Shown: positions 32,485 through 40,449, counted from the stretch's first letter. The stretch is 64,000 nucleotides of DNA from Anaeromusa acidaminophila DSM 3853 (GCF_000374545.1 NZ_KB894585.1:62001-126000); one strand, 5' to 3'. Notes: generated from the letters alone by a model not told the origin. Made by a program: numbers and translations.

Positions 32485-33504
32485 GTGAATAGAAAACCAT
32501 TTATCATAGCGGAAATGTCTGGAAACCACAATCAATCCTTAGAACGGGCCTTGGCGATTGTGGATGCTGCGGCGGAAACCGGCGTAGATGCATTAAAGAT
32601 TCAGACGTATACGGCGGATACGATGACGCTGGATTTGAACGAACGGGAATTTCGCATTAATGATCCGCAAAGCTTATGGTATGGGCGTTCTTTATATGAT
32701 CTGTACCAAGAAGCCTATACGCCTTGGGAATGGCATGAACCGATTTTTGAACGGTGCAGGGAAAAGGGGATTATAGGCTTTAGTACCCCTTTTGACAGAA
32801 CATCTGTTGAATTTTTAGAAAGCATGGAGATGCCTATTTACAAGATTGCATCGTTTGAGAATATCGACTTACCACTTATGGAGAAAGTGGCGCGAACTGG
32901 CAAACCTATTATTATGTCCACTGGAATGGCGAGTGCAGCGGAATTAGCTGAGGCTGTTGATGCGGTTCGTAAAGCAGGCTGTTCGCAGTTGACTCTATTA
33001 AAATGCACTAGCAGTTATCCAGCATCGCCAGAAGACTCTAATTTGCGGACCATTCCTCATATGAAAGAGTTGTTTCAATGCGATGTAGGGCTGTCGGACC
33101 ATACGCTGGGGTTGGGGGCGGCGGTGGCATCTATTGCCTTAGGGGCCACGGTTATTGAAAAGCATTTTACTTTGTCTCGGGCCGAAGGCGGTGTGGATGC
33201 TGCGTTTTCCTTAGAGCCTAAAGAGATGAAGCAATTGGTTGCTGAATGTCAGCGCGCGTTTCAAGCGTTAGGTACTGTATCTTATCAACGAACCAAGGCA
33301 GAAGAAAAGTCACTGCAGTTTCGACGTTCGTTGTATGTTGTGGAAGATGTTCAAGCCGGTGATCTTGTTACCGAAGAAAATGTGCGAGCAATTCGCCCAG
33401 GTTTGGGTATGGAACCGAAGTATTTAGAGCTTGTGAGAGGGGCTCGCTTTAGTCAGGCTGTTTTAAAAGGAACTGCTTTGAATTGGAATCATCTGCTACG
33501 ATAA
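32485..33504 (+). CDS. pseI: Pseudaminic acid synthase PseI
   Basis: PseI condenses the 6-deoxy-AltdiNAc sugar with phosphoenolpyruvate. The 339-residue protein starts RKPFIIAEMSGNHNQSLERA, has the NeuB-type barrel with LLKCTSSYPA and VGLSDHT, and a C-terminal SAF/antifreeze-like domain (VVEDVQAGDLVTEENVRAIR). The GTG at 32485 has an AAAGGAG site; longer frames enter the radical SAM gene. Ends the pse gene run. Confidence 0.94.
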   Translation: MNRKPFIIAEMSGNHNQSLERALAIVDAAAETGVDALKIQTYTADTMTLDLNEREFRINDPQSLWYGRSLYDLYQEAYTPWEWHEPIFERCREKGIIGFSTPFDRTSVEFLESMEMPIYKIASFENIDLPLMEKVARTGKPIIMSTGMASAAELAEAVDAVRKAGCSQLTLLKCTSSYPASPEDSNLRTIPHMKELFQCDVGLSDHTLGLGAAVASIALGATVIEKHFTLSRAEGGVDAAFSLEPKEMKQLVAECQRAFQALGTVSYQRTKAEEKSLQFRRSLYVVEDVQAGDLVTEENVRAIRPGLGMEPKYLELVRGARFSQAVLKGTALNWNHLLR

Positions 33505-33561
33505 AATGTAATAATCGACCTGAGTAGACTTTAGCATATGCGAAATCTTCTTTAGAGTTCT

Positions 33562-33588
33562 TAAGAATATGTGATTTTTATTCGATAT
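33562..33588 (+). promoter_or_regulatory. Sigma-D (sigma-28) promoter of fliD
   Basis: TAAG at 33562-33565, 15 bases, and TTCGATAT at 33581-33588 match the sigma-28 consensus and the hag promoter. Confidence 0.78.
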
Positions 33589-33629
33589 TCCTTCTAAGAG
33601 GATAAAAGGATTTTAAGGAGGTGCGCAGG

Positions 33630-35093
33630 ATGCGTTTATATGGTTTGTCCGGCTCGGGGTTGGACGTGGATAATTTGGTAAAAGACTTAATGAAAGCGGC
33701 GAATACGCCCCTGAATAAGCTTAATCAGCAGAAAACTACCTTGCAGTGGAAAAAAGAGGATTATTCCAGTATTTACAATACGGTCAATGATTTTCGCAAT
33801 AAAGTCTTTGATTATAAGCTGGATAAGACGTTAACTCCGCAGAAGGTAACATCTAGTAATGAAAGTGCGGTTGTCGCTTTGACAAGCGGCGGAGCAGCAG
33901 CGGTCACTCATACGGTGGAAGTGGATGCTTTGGCAACCGGAGCTGCTTCTATTAGCAGCGGGACGATTACGGCTGCCGGAAATAGCAAAACAACCATTGC
34001 TTCGCAGTTTTCCTTGGCTGCGGATACGACATTATCGTTTCAAGTTAATGGCAAGTCTGTTTCTATTAACACGAATCAAAGCTTGAACGAATTTGCATCT
34101 GCTTTGAATCGCGCTGGCGATGGCGTACAGGCAACCTATGATGCGACAGCGGACCGGATGTATATCTATAGCAGTACGACAGGAAGTACTGCTAAGGTTG
34201 ATTTTACAGGTAGCGCTGACTTGGCCTTTATTACGGACAACTTGAAATTATCAATAAGCAGCACTGGTACAGATGCAAGCGTGAAGATCGATGGGCAGAG
34301 TATTACGCAAAGCAGCAATTCCTTTACGTTGGCAGGTGTGTCGTATACACTAAAAAACAAGACGGCAGGGATATCGGCGACGATTTCGGTTTCTACAGAT
34401 GCAGATAAGACTGTAGAAAATATAAAATCTTTTATTGAAAGTTATAATGCGACACTAAAAGCTATCAATGATAAGGCAAACGAAACGCACAGCCGGAACT
34501 ACGCGCCGCTGACAGATGCGCAGAAGTCGTCTATGAGCGATAGCGAGATTACGGCTTGGGAGAAAATCGCTAAAACAGGCCTTTTGAGCAATGACTCTAT
34601 CTTGCGGCAGGCTGCGACAAACATGCGTAACAGTATTTCAAATCCTGTAGCAGGTATCAGCGGCAACTATACATCGTTATCGTCCATTGGCATTACAACC
34701 GGGTCGTACACGGAAGGCGGCAAATTGTATTTGGATGAGACGAAATTGCGCAAAGCTCTGCAGGAAGATCCGACGGTAGTCAAGAATCTATTTGGTACAG
34801 ACGGAGTAACTTCCTCGCAAGATGGTATTGCACAACGTTTGTATGATTCGTTAAAAGGTACAATGACCCAGCTAAATGACAAAGCGGGGGTTATTGCAGG
34901 CTCATCAGATACTAAGAGTTCTTTGGCTAAAGAGCTGAAGTCGTTGGACTCCAGAATTGATTCGACCACCTCGCGAATTAGCGCAATGCAAGAACGATAC
35001 TATAAACAGTTTGATGCATTGGAAACGATGTTGCAAAAACTCAATAGCCAGTCTTCTTGGCTTAGCCAATTATTTGGCGGAAACTCGCAGTAA
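33630..35093 (+). CDS. fliD: Flagellar filament cap protein FliD
   Basis: The 487-residue hook-associated protein 2 caps the filament and helps flagellin fold. The N-terminus RLYGLSGSGLDVDNLVKDLM and the LNQQKTTLQWKKEDYSSIYN coiled segment are typical FliD_N, and the C-terminal part with GKLYLDETKLRKALQEDPTVVKNLF is FliD_C, ending in a coiled coil. The ATG at 33630 is placed by AAGGAGG at 33615. It heads fliD-fliT-like-flaG-fliS. Confidence 0.94.
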   Translation: MRLYGLSGSGLDVDNLVKDLMKAANTPLNKLNQQKTTLQWKKEDYSSIYNTVNDFRNKVFDYKLDKTLTPQKVTSSNESAVVALTSGGAAAVTHTVEVDALATGAASISSGTITAAGNSKTTIASQFSLAADTTLSFQVNGKSVSINTNQSLNEFASALNRAGDGVQATYDATADRMYIYSSTTGSTAKVDFTGSADLAFITDNLKLSISSTGTDASVKIDGQSITQSSNSFTLAGVSYTLKNKTAGISATISVSTDADKTVENIKSFIESYNATLKAINDKANETHSRNYAPLTDAQKSSMSDSEITAWEKIAKTGLLSNDSILRQAATNMRNSISNPVAGISGNYTSLSSIGITTGSYTEGGKLYLDETKLRKALQEDPTVVKNLFGTDGVTSSQDGIAQRLYDSLKGTMTQLNDKAGVIAGSSDTKSSLAKELKSLDSRIDSTTSRISAMQERYYKQFDALETMLQKLNSQSSWLSQLFGGNSQ

Positions 35094-35096
35094 GCT

Positions 35097-35423
35097 ATGA
35101 ATACGAAGAACAGTCGAGAGTTGTGGAAGGAATACGCGTTTTTGACTACGGAAATGCGGAAATTTGTTTCTGTTCCCGATTGGGCGACACTGGAGGCTTT
35201 ACAACTACAGCGAGAAGAAGTGCAAAACTTGTTGATGCAAGGAACTGACGATTTTCGGGAGACCGAAGAAGGACAGGTGCTTTTAAAGCAAGTTTTGCAG
35301 GAACAAGAGCTATTGGTACAGGCTGTGGACGCACTTAAGCGAAATGTACAACAGCAGCATGCAAATGCCAGTGCTTATCAAGGTGTAGCTGGAGTAATCG
35401 CTCATGTGGAACGTAAAGGATAG
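35097..35423 (+). CDS. FliT-like small flagellar protein
   Basis: The 108-residue helical, Glu/Gln-rich protein lies 3 bases behind fliD and before flaG. Chaperones of FliD named FliT are of this size and occupy this place, but sequence similarity is too weak to be sure. The start MNTKNSRELWKEYAFLTTEM and the LLMQGTDDF segment are consistent with such a helical bundle. Confidence 0.6.
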   Translation: MNTKNSRELWKEYAFLTTEMRKFVSVPDWATLEALQLQREEVQNLLMQGTDDFRETEEGQVLLKQVLQEQELLVQAVDALKRNVQQQHANASAYQGVAGVIAHVERKG

Positions 35424-35434
35424 GAGGATGGAAG

Positions 35435-35890
35435 ATGGAGATCGGATCGCTCACACGCATGGATGCCGGAGCGACGGTGGCGACGGCCAGCTCAGCAGGG
35501 ATGCAGCAGGGGACTGTACAGCAAGGGAATGCGCAACAGCAGGAAACGCAGCGAAAAGCAAGTGACGCTCCTCAAGTTGCAGCAGCGGCAAGCGTAGCAA
35601 CAGTTGATGGAGCAAGTGAGCAAAAGGCTGATAAAGTAGCAATGAAACCGTTGCATTTTTTGCCAACCGCGGAAGAGCTTAAGACAATGTCATATGCAAT
35701 GAATCGATTTGTGGAAATGCTGACTGCTGATTTGAAGTTTGAAGTGCATGAAAAGACTCATGAAGTTATGGTGAAGTTCGTTAATACAAGAACAGGGGAA
35801 GTTTTAAAAGAGTATCCTCCCAAAGAATACCTGGACATGATCGCGAGAATTCGCGATTATGTTGGTATGATGATTGATAAAAAGATTTAG
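35435..35890 (+). CDS. flaG: FlaG family protein
   Basis: The 151-residue protein has a low-complexity Gln/Ala N-terminal half and the FlaG domain at the C-terminus (NRFVEMLTADLKFEVHEKTH, then VMVKFVNTRTGEVLKEYPPK). FlaG influences filament length in other bacteria. It lies 11 bases behind the FliT-like gene with an AGGAGG site. Confidence 0.88.
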   Translation: MEIGSLTRMDAGATVATASSAGMQQGTVQQGNAQQQETQRKASDAPQVAAAASVATVDGASEQKADKVAMKPLHFLPTAEELKTMSYAMNRFVEMLTADLKFEVHEKTHEVMVKFVNTRTGEVLKEYPPKEYLDMIARIRDYVGMMIDKKI

Positions 35891-35924
35891 CAATGGACGG
35901 GAATACTAGGAGGCATTTTTGAAC

Positions 35925-36314
35925 ATGAGTATGATGAATCCTGCAGCGGCATACCGCAATCAACAGATTATGACGGCGTCGCCGGAACAATTGACCTTGA
36001 TGTTGTATGATGGCGCTATACGTTTTTTGCGTGCGTCGATTACCGCGATTGAGGCGAAAGAGATGGAAAAAGCTCATGAGATGAACATGCGAACGCAGGA
36101 AATTATACGGGAGTTTCGGCAGACCTTAAACATGGATATCGAGCTTTCGGAAAACTGGGATAAGCTCTATGAATTTATGGAGTATCGCTTGATGGAGGGC
36201 AATGTGAAGAAAGATAAGGCGATGCTGCAGGAAGTATTGGATTTACTGAAAGAAATGCGGGATACTTGGGCGGAAGCTATGAAGCTGGCTAAAGGAATCG
36301 CGCCGGAAAAATAA
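35925..36314 (+). CDS. fliS: Flagellin chaperone FliS
   Basis: FliS keeps flagellin unfolded before export. The 129-residue protein carries AAAYRNQQIMTASPEQLTLM and LYDGAIRFL, both diagnostic. An ATG at 35925 follows CTAGGAGG; TTG six bases earlier is too near that site. It ends the operon in front of a strong terminator. Confidence 0.94.
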   Translation: MSMMNPAAAYRNQQIMTASPEQLTLMLYDGAIRFLRASITAIEAKEMEKAHEMNMRTQEIIREFRQTLNMDIELSENWDKLYEFMEYRLMEGNVKKDKAMLQEVLDLLKEMRDTWAEAMKLAKGIAPEK

Positions 36315-36347
36315 AAAAAGCCGTCGGCGAATGCTGACGGCTTTTTT
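36313..36347 (+). terminator. Terminator of the fliD-fliS operon
   Basis: AAAAAAGCCGTC and GACGGCTTTTTT form a long stem with a small internal G-U region and a T-run. Confidence 0.88.
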
Positions 36348-36395
36348 GCGGGTACGAGGCACAGGAATGCAGGGTACGACGGAGCTACAAGATTT

Positions 36396-36780
36396 ACACA
36401 GAGAAACAGAGGAAATGCCAGAGGTAACAGAGAGAACATTGGAACGGGGATTGAACAAGAGAACCGGAGAATCTGAGGGTTCGAATGAGGGTTACGGGGA
36501 ACGGTTTTTTAACAGGAGTATAGGGAGTATAGGGAGGGCTTACGGGTAAAGGAACGGAATACAGAGAATCAGAGAAATTGGACAGTAGCACAAGGAGATT
36601 GCCGCGCTGCGCTCGCAATGACGGGTCAGTCGGCTTAGCGGTGAGGGGAGGCTGTGCCGCTAAGATGGCTATTTTGTCATTGCAAGGAGCGAAGTGAAGA
36701 AGCAATCTCTGCGGTAAATAGTTCGGTTTTCCTCTCGGGCATTTCTCTGGCCGTTCTCTGTTACTCTGAGTGAACCGTAT
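36396..36780. repeat. Composite inverted-repeat element between fliS and gmhB
   Basis: From left to right: a CAGAGAAACAGAGG module (36396-36440), the arm GGGATTGAACAAGAGAACC (36447-36465), the arm AACAGGAGTATAGGGAGT with GGGAGGG (36511-36538), a GAGATTGC...GCAATCTC element (36596-36713, with an inner CTTAGCGG/CCGCTAAG hairpin), and the inverse module GGCATTTCTCTGGCC (36739-36753). No gene is present in this 500-base gap. Confidence 0.75.
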
Positions 36781-36813
36781 TCTCCCCAGTATTTTCATGA
36801 GGAGGCTGTTGGT

Positions 36814-37350
36814 GTGCGTAAGGCGTTGTTTTTGGATCGAGATGGTGTGATTAATGTAGAGAAGCATTATTTACATAAAATAGAAGACTTTGAATTTATT
36901 CCGGGAATTATTGAAGTGATGCATCAATATCAGCAAGACGGGTATGTGCTGGTGGTTGTGACGAACCAATCTGGAATTGGGCGCGGCTATTATACAGAGG
37001 AAGATTTCTGGGCGCTGACGGAGTGGATGAAGCAGACATTGGCAGAACAGGATGTTATGATTGAAGGCGTCTACTTTTCCCCCTATCATCCGGAAAAGGC
37101 GATTGGCGAATATCGTCGGGAATCGGATTGTCGTAAGCCAGGGCCGGGGATGCTATTAAAGGCGGCAGAGGAACTGGAGCTTGTTTTGAATGAGTCGGTG
37201 GTGCTTGGTGATAAGGAGTCTGACGTGGAAGCGGGGAGGCGGGCGGGGGTGGCGCAGACTATCCGCTTGTTGGAGAAAGGAAATGTTGTTGAGAATAGTA
37301 AGGCGGACGTAGTGATTTATGACGTGAGGGACCTTTTGCGAAAAAACTAA
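36814..37350 (+). CDS. gmhB: HAD phosphatase, heptose bisphosphatase GmhB-like
   Basis: The 178-residue HADIIIA phosphatase has the nucleophile motif FLDRDGVIN, VVTNQSGIGRG and the Asp-containing VVLGDKESDVEAG. GmhB removes the 7-phosphate of D-glycero-D-manno-heptose 1,7-bisphosphate for LPS core, which fits a diderm cell. The zinc loop is degenerate: where four ligands (Cys, His, Cys, Cys) are expected, the sequence reads SPYHP and ESDC. GTG start with GAGGAGG at 36799. A histidinol phosphatase role cannot be excluded. Confidence 0.8.
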   Translation: MRKALFLDRDGVINVEKHYLHKIEDFEFIPGIIEVMHQYQQDGYVLVVVTNQSGIGRGYYTEEDFWALTEWMKQTLAEQDVMIEGVYFSPYHPEKAIGEYRRESDCRKPGPGMLLKAAEELELVLNESVVLGDKESDVEAGRRAGVAQTIRLLEKGNVVENSKADVVIYDVRDLLRKN

Positions 37351-37355
37351 TTATA

Positions 37356-37384
37356 CTGACAATATGTGATTTTTGCGGTATAAT
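37356..37384 (+). promoter_or_regulatory. Sigma-A promoter of second fliD-like gene
   Basis: CTGACA at 37356-37361, a 17-base spacer and TATAAT at 37379-37384. Unlike fliD this gene thus appears under the housekeeping factor. Confidence 0.75.
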
Positions 37385-37425
37385 AATATAAGGTAAGTAT
37401 ACTCTTTTGCCAGGAGGTGATTAGT

Positions 37426-38706
37426 GTGGCTAATGTTAGCCTGAGCGTGTATAGAAATTTAATGCCTTATACAGGGTATAATTCGGTGTCGCCAACAAAA
37501 GCGGTTGATACGAATCTGCTAAAGCTAGGGAATCAGTATAAATCCCTAAAACAGTCGGCGCAGAATCAGTTTGCTAATTATCGCGCAGAACAGCAAAGCT
37601 ATGCTTCACAGATAAAAGAAGTATCAAGCGCTAATCAACAACTGAAAAGTGCGACAGGACAATTTTCCGGCGCGGAAAATGTATTTGCTAAAAATACCGT
37701 AACCTCAACATCGAGTGCTATTTCGGGGCAGGCTAAAGTGGCGGCCAAGGCGGCAACGTATGAGGTGGAAGTTAGCAAGGTGGCGACGGCGCAGCAAAAT
37801 ACAGGGACCCGCGTTAATGCCCTGGGGTATGGGGCGTTGTCTGCAGGTAATTACACGTTAGGGGTTACCGATAGCAGTGGCAAGGAAAAAAACATATCGT
37901 TTGCAGTGAGTGCTGGGGAAAATAACAGCAAAGTATTAGAGAAGGTAGCAAAAGCGTTTAGTGAAAGCGGTTTGAATATAAACGCTGTAATGAGCAGCGA
38001 TGGAACGAAAACGGGGCTGAATTTGCAGTCCAAGGAAACCGGGGCTGCTCAAAGCTTTACATTGCGGGATGTATCCGGCAATGCGGTTGCGGCTTTGGGA
38101 CTGGGAAATCGTACGCAGCAGGCAGAAAATGCTGTGTATAGCGTGAATGGAAAAGCGGCAACCTCTGCGTCTAATCAAATTTCTTTAGATTACGGTAATG
38201 TGACGCTGAATTTGCAAAAAGCAACAACAGAGAAGGCTGTGGTAACGGTAGGCAAGAACCCTGCGGGCATTGTCACGGCAGCTAAAGAGATGATTACGGC
38301 GTATAATCGCCTGGAAACAGCGGTTACAGGGGCAGATAATGTGACGGCTGCGGGGCAGCGCGTTTTTTCTCGCGTAGACGCGAAGTTTCAGGGATACCAG
38401 AAAAACGAGTTGGCGAATATTGGCATAACGCGTGATTCTCAGACTGGCGAATTGGCGCTGGACGAGAAGCGGCTGACGAGCGCGCTGGCAAAAGATTCAG
38501 GACGAGTGCAGCGACTGTTGGGAGGGGAGAATGGTTTAACTGGCGCACTGAATGCAGTATCTTCAGCTGTCGGTTCAAGTCCTGCGTCTACGCTCTTGAA
38601 GGTTCCCAGTCCGTTGGAGTCTACGTCATCTTACGGGCAGACAGGAAGTTTGGCAGTTGCGGCTTTACGGCAGTCTTCCGGTTTCTTACTGGATTTGTTT
38701 GCATAA
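37426..38706 (+). CDS. FliD-like flagellar cap protein, second copy
   Basis: The 426-residue protein shares the C-terminal FliD pattern with fliD: PAGIVTAAKEMITAYNRLE, then ANIGITRDSQTGELALDEKR and RVQRLLGG. The N-terminus (VSLSVYRNLMPYTGYNSVSP) lacks the normal GLASGLDV-type start, and a Ser/Ala-rich middle follows. It could be a variant cap, an adhesin-like cap or a secreted protein using the flagellar system. GTG start with AGGAGG at 37412. Confidence 0.7.
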   Translation: MANVSLSVYRNLMPYTGYNSVSPTKAVDTNLLKLGNQYKSLKQSAQNQFANYRAEQQSYASQIKEVSSANQQLKSATGQFSGAENVFAKNTVTSTSSAISGQAKVAAKAATYEVEVSKVATAQQNTGTRVNALGYGALSAGNYTLGVTDSSGKEKNISFAVSAGENNSKVLEKVAKAFSESGLNINAVMSSDGTKTGLNLQSKETGAAQSFTLRDVSGNAVAALGLGNRTQQAENAVYSVNGKAATSASNQISLDYGNVTLNLQKATTEKAVVTVGKNPAGIVTAAKEMITAYNRLETAVTGADNVTAAGQRVFSRVDAKFQGYQKNELANIGITRDSQTGELALDEKRLTSALAKDSGRVQRLLGGENGLTGALNAVSSAVGSSPASTLLKVPSPLESTSSYGQTGSLAVAALRQSSGFLLDLFA

Positions 38707-38769
38707 AATCTAGTTTAGGGAACTTCTATATTGACAAACAATTTCAGACAATTTGCTTGTTTTATTCCC

Positions 38770-38798
38770 TTGAAATATTCTGGAAATTGCGTTATAAT
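38770..38798 (+). promoter_or_regulatory. Sigma-A promoter of the structured RNA and zinc-ribbon gene
   Basis: TTGAAA at 38770-38775, a 17-base spacer and a perfect TATAAT at 38793-38798. Transcription would start near 38805. Confidence 0.8.
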
Positions 38799-38804
38799 GA
38801 CCTC

Positions 38805-39045
38805 GGGAAATGTTGCTTAGGTCTGTGGTTGAAAGTCGATGCCAGTCGCAGGCGAAACGATCCACGTAAGGAGCTCGTATAATTTTTCCGAAGCTTTGAG
38901 CATGGTGCGGCTTAGAAGTAAGACCTGCCGGGACGTAAGATCTCGAGAGGGGAAGTAGTGAGCGGATTGGAATCCTCGTAGCGAAACTTCCTGCAGGCGA
39001 GTGTGGGGTCAAAGACCAGGTCGGCTAAGCAACCTCCTTAGAAAC
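38805..39045 (+). ncRNA. Candidate structured RNA upstream of a zinc-ribbon gene
   Basis: About 230 GC-richer bases without a reading frame lie between a strong promoter and gene 39069. The ends can close by a perfect 9-bp helix, GTTGCTTAG (38812-38820) with CTAAGCAAC (39025-39033), and smaller hairpins are visible inside, such as GGTC-AAA-GACC at 39007-39017. It is not recognised as tmRNA, RNase P, SRP or a riboswitch class I know. A raiA-type RNA is one possibility to test. RNA status is inferred from position and pairing. Confidence 0.6.
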
Positions 39046-39059
39046 CAATAAGGTGAGGG
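39034..39059 (+). promoter_or_regulatory. Hairpin able to mask the ribosome site of the zinc-ribbon gene
   Basis: CCTCCTTA (39034-39041) can pair with TAAGGTGAGG (39050-39059) with a two-base bulge. The latter contains the Shine-Dalgarno AAGGTGAG. The anti-Shine-Dalgarno lies immediately after the RNA's closing helix, so folding could control translation. Confidence 0.5.
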
Positions 39060-39068
39060 ATCTCGTGC

Positions 39069-39365
39069 ATGGAATTTCAAGACAAGACATTAACGTGTAA
39101 GGATTGTGGAGCAGAGTTTGTGTTTACTGCAGGTGAACAGGAGTTTTACGCTGAAAAAGGTTTTGAAAACGAACCGACGCGTTGCCGTACCTGCCGCGAC
39201 GCACGTCGCCGGACTCGCGATGGCGGATCTAGCTCGCAGCGCGAAATGCACGATGTAGTGTGCGCTAACTGTGGCGTAACTACCCAGGTGCCTTTCCAGC
39301 CGCGCAATGATCGTCCGGTTTACTGCCGCGAATGCTTCAATTCGATGCGGAACAATAATTACTAA
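39069..39365 (+). CDS. Small zinc-ribbon protein
   Basis: The 98-residue protein has two Cys-pair modules: CKDC...CRTCRDARRR at the N-terminus (with the family phrase GAEFVFTAGEQEFYAEKGF) and CANC...CREC at the C-terminus. The middle is basic and hydrophilic. It matches the probable zinc-ribbon family common in Firmicutes; its role is unknown, with nucleic acid or ribosome binding likely from the charge. A terminator follows. Confidence 0.85.
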   Translation: MEFQDKTLTCKDCGAEFVFTAGEQEFYAEKGFENEPTRCRTCRDARRRTRDGGSSSQREMHDVVCANCGVTTQVPFQPRNDRPVYCRECFNSMRNNNY

Positions 39366-39380
39366 TAGCAACAGCAATGC

Positions 39381-39405
39381 GCCCCGGTCTTGTGCCGGGG
39401 CTTTT
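39381..39405 (+). terminator. Terminator of the zinc-ribbon gene
   Basis: GCCCCGG (39381-39387) pairs with CCGGGGC (39395-39401), followed by TTTT. Confidence 0.85.
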
Positions 39406-39459
39406 ACTTTTGATACGGGGATACGGTTATTGTTTCTTTCAAAAATTTAAGAAAAGCAG

Positions 39460-39490
39460 TTGACTAATTATACGACATGATGCATAATTA
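39460..39490 (+). promoter_or_regulatory. Promoter with inverted repeat ahead of first solute-binding protein
   Basis: TTGACT at 39460-39465, 17 bases, CATAAT at 39483-39488. A perfect inverted repeat TAATTAT/ATAATTA (39465-39471, 39484-39490) overlaps the -35 and -10 regions and is a plausible operator, perhaps for an amino-acid-sensing repressor; identity of the regulator is unknown. Confidence 0.55.
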
Positions 39491-39530
39491 TAAACAAATC
39501 TATGCGAAAGAACGTTAGGGGGAAACAAGA

Positions 39531-40298
39531 ATGTCGAAAAAATGGCTTTCGGTAATGGTATTGGCGATGTTTATGTTGACGTTGGGTTTGGCTGGCTGCG
39601 GCGGTGACAAGCAGCAAGGGAAAAAAGTTTTAAAGATTGGTACGGATCCTGGATTTGCGCCGTTTGAATTCCAAGATGAGAAAAGCAAAGAATATGTAGG
39701 CTTTGATATTGATTTGATTAAAGCGCTAGGCGCGAAAATGGGTTATGAAGTACAAATTCAGAACATGAACTTTGATGGCTTGATTCCGGCGCTGGAAGCT
39801 GGCAATATTGATGCTACCGTTGCGGGAATGACGATTAAAGAAGAACGTGCGAAAAAAGTATTGTTCTCGAAACCTTATTATCAGTCCGGTTTGATTGTTG
39901 CCGTGAAAAACGACAATAACACGATCAAGAACATAAAAGATTTGGAAGGCAAGCGCATTGCCGTACAAATTGGTACTACCGGCGCTGATGCCGCTAAAAA
40001 GATTCCTAATGCTGTCGTTCGCGAGTTCAACAATGCTCCGGAAGCCTTTATGGAATTGAAAGCTGGCGGCGCAGATGCGGTTATTAATGACAAACCGGTA
40101 ACGGCCTACTATTTGAAACAGGGTGGCGATAAGGATGCCAAAATGGTAGGAGATGTTTTGCAAGCTGAAGAATACGGCATTGCTATGAACAAAAAAAGCA
40201 CGGAACTGAAAGAAAAAATGGATAAAGCGTTGGATGAAATGAAAGCCAATGGCGAATATGATAAAATTTATGAAAAATGGTTTGGCAAAAAACAATAA
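39531..40298 (+). CDS. Amino acid ABC transporter substrate-binding lipoprotein, copy 1
   Basis: The 255-residue protein begins with a lipoprotein signal peptide ending LAGCGG (lipid-bearing Cys about 23) and continues as a family-3 periplasmic binding protein (VGFDIDLIKALGAKMGYE, VQIGTTGADAA). These bind polar amino acids or glutamine/cystine-like ligands. No permease or ATPase gene lies near, so it must share a transporter encoded elsewhere. A second, similar gene follows. Confidence 0.92.
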   Translation: MSKKWLSVMVLAMFMLTLGLAGCGGDKQQGKKVLKIGTDPGFAPFEFQDEKSKEYVGFDIDLIKALGAKMGYEVQIQNMNFDGLIPALEAGNIDATVAGMTIKEERAKKVLFSKPYYQSGLIVAVKNDNNTIKNIKDLEGKRIAVQIGTTGADAAKKIPNAVVREFNNAPEAFMELKAGGADAVINDKPVTAYYLKQGGDKDAKMVGDVLQAEEYGIAMNKKSTELKEKMDKALDEMKANGEYDKIYEKWFGKKQ

Positions 40299-40307
40299 AG
40301 TACTACT

Positions 40308-40346
40308 AAAACCTGCGCATCCTGCCGGATGACGCAGGTTTTTTGT
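40308..40346 (+). terminator. Terminator between the two binding-protein genes
   Basis: AAAACCTGCGCATCC pairs with GGATGACGCAGGTTTT across a TGCC loop with one bulge, then TTG and T-rich bases. Confidence 0.85.
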
Positions 40347-40380
40347 TTTTCTTTCATTTTCCGAAACATTGCGCATTTTG

Positions 40381-40429
40381 CATCTTTGTGTAAGATACTT
40401 TATGATTAAAAGTATCTTACACAAAGATG
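40381..40429 (+). repeat. Perfect 20-bp inverted repeat upstream of second binding-protein gene
   Basis: The two arms (40381-40400 and 40410-40429) are exact complements around a 9-base loop, containing CATCTTTGTGTAAGATACTT. It lies 20 bases before the next start codon. It could be a large operator or an RNA hairpin in the leader; there is no T-tract. Confidence 0.75.
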
Positions 40430-40449
40430 AGTGCGAAGGAGATGTACTA

